Below, piece by piece: positions 60,241 through 64,000 of a DNA stretch of 64,000 nucleotides. This DNA is from Sphingomonas sp. (lineage in GTDB: Bacteria > Pseudomonadota > Alphaproteobacteria > Sphingomonadales > Sphingomonadaceae): positions 248,001-312,000 of the forward strand of contig NZ_JAFKMA010000001.1 in assembly GCF_017304635.1 (NCBI RefSeq). The letters are read 5' to 3'. Within the stretch, counting starts at the first letter, position 1; the number at the start of each line of letters is the position of its first letter. A program made the translations under genes and the position numbers. Below the pieces are notes generated by a model, which was not told the DNA's origin, did not search any database, and saw nothing but the letters and a program-made list of their open reading frames with translations.

Positions 60241-61286
60241 CCCGCAAGCGCGCCATCATTACCGGCATTACCGGCCAGGACGGATCGTACTTGGCCGAGT
60301 TACTTTTGCAAAAGGGATACGAGGTCCACGGTATCCGCCGACGCTCGTCGTCGTTCAATACCGAGCGCATCGATCACCTATACGAGGATCCGCACGCACC
60401 CGATGTGCGCATGTTTCTCCACTACGGTGATCTGACCGATGCGAGTGCGTTGAGCCGGATCATCGCGGTCGTCGAACCCGATGAGGTCTACAACCTGGCG
60501 GCGCAGAGCCATGTCGCGGTGAGTTTCGAAACGCCCGAATACACAGCGAATGCCGATGCGGTCGGCACGATGCGGATATTGGAGGCGATACGGTTGCTCG
60601 GCATGGCGGAGAAGACGCGGTTCTATCAAGCGTCTACGTCGGAACTGTACGGCATGGTGCAAGAGGTACCGCAAACCGAGCGAACGCCCTTTTATCCGCG
60701 CAGTCCGTATGCCGTGGCGAAGCTGTATGCTTACTGGGCGACTGTGAACTATCGCGAGGCGTATGCGATGCACGCGTCGAACGGCATCTTGTTCAACCAC
60801 GAGAGTCCGCGGCGCGGCGAGACGTTCGTAACGCGCAAGATCACACGCGCCGTGTCTGCGATCGTCCATGGAATGCAGGACTGCCTGTATCTCGGGAATT
60901 TGGATGCGCAGCGCGATTGGGGACACGCGCGCGATTATGTCGAGGGGATGTGGCGCATGCTGCAGCAGCCGAGTGGCGGCGACTACGTCTTGGCGACCGG
61001 CGAAACACATAGCGTACGCGAATTCACCGAGCGCGCATTCGCTTGCGCTGGCGTCGAGATCGCTTGGTCCGGTAGCGGCATTTCGGAGATAGGTCGCTGC
61101 ACCGATACCGGCAAAACTGTCGTACAGATCGATAAGCGCTATTTCCGTCCGACGGAGGTCGATTTGTTGATCGGCGATGCTAGTAAGGCGCGAGCCGACT
61201 TGGGCTGGACCCCGGCCGTCACGTTCGAAGAGTTGGTCCGCGACATGGTGGAGGCCGACCTGAAAGCCGTTGCACGGGCAGGGTGA
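60237..61286 (+). CDS. gmd: GDP-mannose 4,6-dehydratase
   Basis: This 349-residue short-chain dehydrogenase makes GDP-4-keto-6-deoxymannose. The NADP motif is [14 protein letters not shown], the catalytic segment is ASTSELYG (Thr, Glu) and the Tyr/Lys pair is in [24 protein letters not shown] is the Gmd hallmark. It is complete. It overlaps the methyltransferase (ATGA) and the next gene (GTGA). Confidence 0.96.
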   Translation: MTRKRAIITGITGQDGSYLAELLLQKGYEVHGIRRRSSSFNTERIDHLYEDPHAPDVRMFLHYGDLTDASALSRIIAVVEPDEVYNLAAQSHVAVSFETPEYTANADAVGTMRILEAIRLLGMAEKTRFYQASTSELYGMVQEVPQTERTPFYPRSPYAVAKLYAYWATVNYREAYAMHASNGILFNHESPRRGETFVTRKITRAVSAIVHGMQDCLYLGNLDAQRDWGHARDYVEGMWRMLQQPSGGDYVLATGETHSVREFTERAFACAGVEIAWSGSGISEIGRCTDTGKTVVQIDKRYFRPTEVDLLIGDASKARADLGWTPAVTFEELVRDMVEADLKAVARAG

Positions 61287-61291
61287 CCGCT

Positions 61292-62389
61292 ATGCCGACG
61301 CGTCGCCCGTTGCGGATTCTATATCTGTTGTCGGATGGTTTTGGCGGCCATGGCGGTATCGCGACCTACAACCGCGATGTCCTAACTGCGTTGTGTGCAG
61401 ACCCAGACTTAACGGAGGTTGTCGCGCTGCCTCGTCTGGTGTCTCGCGACATGGAGCCATTGCCGGCAAAGTTGCGGTACGAGGTTTCCGCCGCGCTGGG
61501 CATGTCCGCCTATCTGAGAGCACTTGTAGCGGCATTGCGCCAAGGCCCATTCGACCTCGTCTATTGCGCGCATGTCAATCTCGCGCCGCTCGCTCGCGTC
61601 GCTGCATGGTGGAGCCGCGCGCCATGGTTGCTTGCGATCTACGGCATTGATGCATGGAAGCCGAGCAGTCGGCGGTCGGTCGACCGAGCGGTACGACATG
61701 CGAACCACATTTTTTCTATCAGCCAAGTGACGCTAGACCGATTCCTTGGTTGGAGTGCCTACGACCGCGCTCGGACCAGCTTGATGCCGAACGCTATCCA
61801 CCTCGATCAATTTGGTTCCGGAACCCGTGATCCGGCGCTGGAGCGGCGATATGGCCTGGCCAAAAAGCGTGTCCTGATGACGTTCGGACGCATGGACGCA
61901 TCGGAACGCTACAAGGGCTTCGATGAGGTTCTCGATCTGCTGCCCGCCCTAGATCCAGACATCGTGTATCTGTTGGCCGGGGACGGTAACGACCGTGCGC
62001 GGCTCGAAGCGAAAGCCGTCGAGCTTGGCGTTGCGGATCGCGCGATTTTTGCCGGTTATATCGAGGAATCGGAAAAGGCCGCGACCTATCGACTCGCGGA
62101 CCTGTACGTCATGCCGAGTTCAGGCGAGGGTTTCGGCTTCGTTCTGATCGAGGCGTTGGCCTGCGGTACGCCGGCACTCGGAAGTCGGATCGACGGCGGG
62201 CGAGAGGCGCTTCTAGGTGGTGAACTCGGCATCCTCGTCGATCCTACCGATCGCGGCGCGTTGCATGATGCAATCGTCCACGGCCTGATGCAGCCGCGGG
62301 GCGTCCCTCCCCGATTATCCTACTTCGCTTTCCCAGAATTCACGCGACGACTGCAAGCGCTCGTTCATCGCGTCGCAGAGCGCCGATGA
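61292..62389 (+). CDS. Family 4 glycosyltransferase
   Basis: This 365-residue GT-B glycosyltransferase has the N-terminal LSDGFGGHGGIATYNRDVL and the C-terminal MTFGRMDASERYKGFDEV and MPSSGEGFGFVLIEALACG with the nucleotide-sugar Glu (segments read in parts). ATG 61292 has AGGG 8 nt upstream; GTG 61283 overlaps the gmd stop and is possible. Given its neighbour gmd, a GDP-deoxyhexose or GDP-mannose donor is likely (inference). Confidence 0.9.
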   Translation: MPTRRPLRILYLLSDGFGGHGGIATYNRDVLTALCADPDLTEVVALPRLVSRDMEPLPAKLRYEVSAALGMSAYLRALVAALRQGPFDLVYCAHVNLAPLARVAAWWSRAPWLLAIYGIDAWKPSSRRSVDRAVRHANHIFSISQVTLDRFLGWSAYDRARTSLMPNAIHLDQFGSGTRDPALERRYGLAKKRVLMTFGRMDASERYKGFDEVLDLLPALDPDIVYLLAGDGNDRARLEAKAVELGVADRAIFAGYIEESEKAATYRLADLYVMPSSGEGFGFVLIEALACGTPALGSRIDGGREALLGGELGILVDPTDRGALHDAIVHGLMQPRGVPPRLSYFAFPEFTRRLQALVHRVAERR

Positions 62390-63330
62390 CGCGCGTACTG
62401 ATCGTCGGTATCGGAGGGCAAGATGGCGTCTACCTCGCCCGACACTTGGTCGACTTGGGCGATCAGGTATGGGGCACGAGCCGGGCGGTCGGCACGCCCT
62501 CCAATCTGGTCCGACTTGACGTCGCCGACTGCGTGACCCTTCGCCGCTGCGATCTACAAACGGCGAGCGCGTTGGCGACGGTGGTCGAAGCTGCCCAGCC
62601 GGAAGAAATCTACTATCTGGCGGCGCAGAGCTCGGTCTCGCAGTCATTCGTCTCTCCCTCGGGTGCGATGTCTGCGACTGTCGGCTTTGCCCATTTACTG
62701 GAGGTGACGAGAGGCTCATCCGTCCGCATCTTGGAGGCGTCTTCGATCGATTGCTTCGGGGAAGCGCCAGCCGACCGGCCGATTACCGAGGAAACCGCTT
62801 TCGCGCCGCGTAGCCCGTATGCGACCGCGAAAATTGCCCAGTCCACATTGGCTCGGCTGGCTCGCGATGAGGCGGGCGGCCGATTTGTCGCTACAGCCTA
62901 CTTAGGAAATCACGAATCCCCTTTGCGCGACGGCCGTTTCGTCACGCGCAAGATCGTCGACGCCGCGCGGCGTATCGCGGAGGGATCGACGGAAATACTG
63001 GAACTCGGCGACGTTGCGGTGATCCGGGACTGGGGTTGGGCGCCGGATTACGTTGCGGCGATGCGCGCAATCCTGCAGCATGATCGACCCGACAGCTTTG
63101 TCATAGCAACGGGCCGCAGCGAGCCGCTATCGTATTTCGTGTCGCGGGTTTTCGCGACATTCGGTCTGGATTGGCAGCTGTACGTTCGGGCGAACGTTTT
63201 TCCAGCACGCCCGCTCGAGGTCCGCACGCAACACGTCGATCCCACTAAAGCGGCTGCGGAGCTAAATTGGCGTGCTGCGCACGACATCGATGCCGTGGCC
63301 GAGTTGCTGGGTGTCAAATCAGCGGATTAA
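62386..63330 (+). CDS. Divergent Gmd-family NAD(P)-dependent sugar dehydratase/epimerase
   Basis: This 314-residue extended short-chain dehydrogenase is related to Gmd: GIGGQDGVYLARHL, RSPYATAK (Tyr/Lys) and NHESPLRDGRFVTRKI. The segment matching Gmd ASTSELYG reads ASSIDCFG, so the catalytic Thr is Ser and the Glu is Asp. It may be a GDP-4-keto-6-deoxyhexose reductase or a dehydratase on another sugar nucleotide. ATG 62386 overlaps the glycosyltransferase stop, and its 3' end overlaps the FkbM gene by 4 bp. Confidence 0.85.
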   Translation: MTRVLIVGIGGQDGVYLARHLVDLGDQVWGTSRAVGTPSNLVRLDVADCVTLRRCDLQTASALATVVEAAQPEEIYYLAAQSSVSQSFVSPSGAMSATVGFAHLLEVTRGSSVRILEASSIDCFGEAPADRPITEETAFAPRSPYATAKIAQSTLARLARDEAGGRFVATAYLGNHESPLRDGRFVTRKIVDAARRIAEGSTEILELGDVAVIRDWGWAPDYVAAMRAILQHDRPDSFVIATGRSEPLSYFVSRVFATFGLDWQLYVRANVFPARPLEVRTQHVDPTKAAAELNWRAAHDIDAVAELLGVKSAD

Positions 63331-64000
63331 CTTTGCGGCTGACGCCAGATTGGCATCAAGCCAGGCTGGCGTCGACGGAATTGCCAACCGGTCGAGCGGC
63401 GCACGAAATACAGATTCTCGCCAAATGCAAAACCATCGAAGTCGCTGTCCAACAGTCGTGACACGACGCGGATCGATGCGCCAGCTTGCTCTGAGTCGTT
63501 GCATTCGAAGATAATGGCATTGACCCGCGAAAGAACATCTTGGGACATATTCCCCATGACTTCGCCTTCCGCACCCTCGATATCCATCTTGAGGATATCG
63601 ATCCGCTCCAATCCCTCCTGCTGCATCAGGTCGGCCAAGGATAGAGCATCGACGAGATTGGCATCCGGATCGCCGTCCGGCGTCGCGACCGAGTGCGCCT
63701 GCGTCGTCTCGCCCTGGATGAAGGCAACGGGCCCGGTCGATTTCCAAAGTGCTTTTCTCAGTGCCACGGCATTGCCGAGCTCTTTGAGATTCTTTGCGAA
63801 AATATCAAAATTCGACCGGTCGATCTCGAACCCGAAAATGCGTGCGTCTGGATAATGCGCTCGCGCTAGTGTCGAGAAACAGCCGATATTGCCGCCGGCG
63901 TCGACGATCGTCTCGATCCGACGATTGGAGTGCGTTTCGAAATATCCTTGGTCGACCGTGAAGAAGTGCAAGACGCCGTAATCGGCGATCCCACGATAAT
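63327..64000 (-). CDS. FkbM-family methyltransferase (5' partial)
   Basis: This reads leftward and is open at the right edge, so at least 224 residues are visible and the start is outside. SAM-binding features are TIVDAGGNIGCFSTLA and FGFEIDRSN. The FkbM pattern LKMDIEGAEGEVM follows. It ends RRRQPGLMPIWRQPQS at 63327. FkbM enzymes O-methylate sugars or glycolipids, fitting the glycan locus, but it is on the opposite strand. Confidence 0.9.
   Translation of the reverse strand, partial: YRGIADYGVLHFFTVDQGYFETHSNRRIETIVDAGGNIGCFSTLARAHYPDARIFGFEIDRSNFDIFAKNLKELGNAVALRKALWKSTGPVAFIQGETTQAHSVATPDGDPDANLVDALSLADLMQQEGLERIDILKMDIEGAEGEVMGNMSQDVLSRVNAIIFECNDSEQAGASIRVVSRLLDSDFDGFAFGENLYFVRRSTGWQFRRRQPGLMPIWRQPQS

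Noticed and set aside
61283-61291. GTG start for the GT4 glycosyltransferase overlapping the gmd stop
   Set aside because: Possible, but the Shine-Dalgarno AGGG has the right distance to ATG 61292 and is too close to the GTG.

Overview
This is high-GC chromosomal DNA from an alphaproteobacterium, most likely a Sphingomonas or close Sphingomonadaceae relative. The evidence is the split cobalamin-dependent methionine synthase, the SUF-only Fe-S operon led by an Rrf2 regulator, a MucR zinc-finger regulator, an alphaproteobacterial-type Fur, and many small palindromic intergenic repeats of kinds I associate with sphingomonads. No genus assignment can be proven from the sequence alone.

Layout. 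1-12 kb: two-gene MetH, a hemerythrin-like protein, a secreted beta-helix protein, a membrane-anchored sorbosone-dehydrogenase-like protein, KatG, and a leftward phoH-ybeY-corC operon. 12-19.6 kb: a general-stress flavin-binding protein, then leftward miaB, plsC-like acyltransferase, fur, mucR, rimI-tsaB, a RutE-like nitroreductase, a NifU-like scaffold, PilZ and an AspH-like dioxygenase. 19.7-27.5 kb: a secreted M16 peptidase, acyl-CoA synthetase, gamma-glutamyltransferase and pyrD. 27.5-34 kb: a candidate small RNA, then the SUF operon iscR-sufB-(secreted protein)-(small AT-richer gene)-sufC-sufD-sufS-sufT-sufA. 34-43 kb: leftward leucine/isovalerate catabolism genes (ivd, mccB, mccA) with several small companions and a divergent M13 peptidase. 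43-54.5 kb: amino-acid permease, Crp/Fnr regulator, a broken receiver-domain remnant, tRNA-Glu, a 48-residue membrane protein, class II DAHP synthase with an N-terminal HTH-like extension, hydroxyacid dehydrogenase/TM2, cysS, rpsU, FKBP isomerase and an FAD-linked oxidoreductase. 54.6-64 kb: a surface-glycan locus with visibly lower GC: UDP-ManNAc dehydrogenase, polyprenyl-phosphate sugar transferase, methyltransferase, Gmd, a GT4 glycosyltransferase, a divergent Gmd-like enzyme and an FkbM methyltransferase, with a Tat-type beta-helix (tailspike/lyase-like) gene on the opposite strand.

Most of the window is ordinary core genome with tight operons (many ATGA, TGATG or GTGA overlaps). The items most worth a second look are the HTH-DAHP synthase fusion, the orphan two-hairpin terminator RNA upstream of iscR, the two extra genes inside the SUF operon, the duplicated signal peptide next to mccB, the unusual second Gmd-family gene, and the beta-helix protein in the glycan locus. 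I did not find a CRISPR array, an intact insertion sequence, a prophage or a recognisable defence system.
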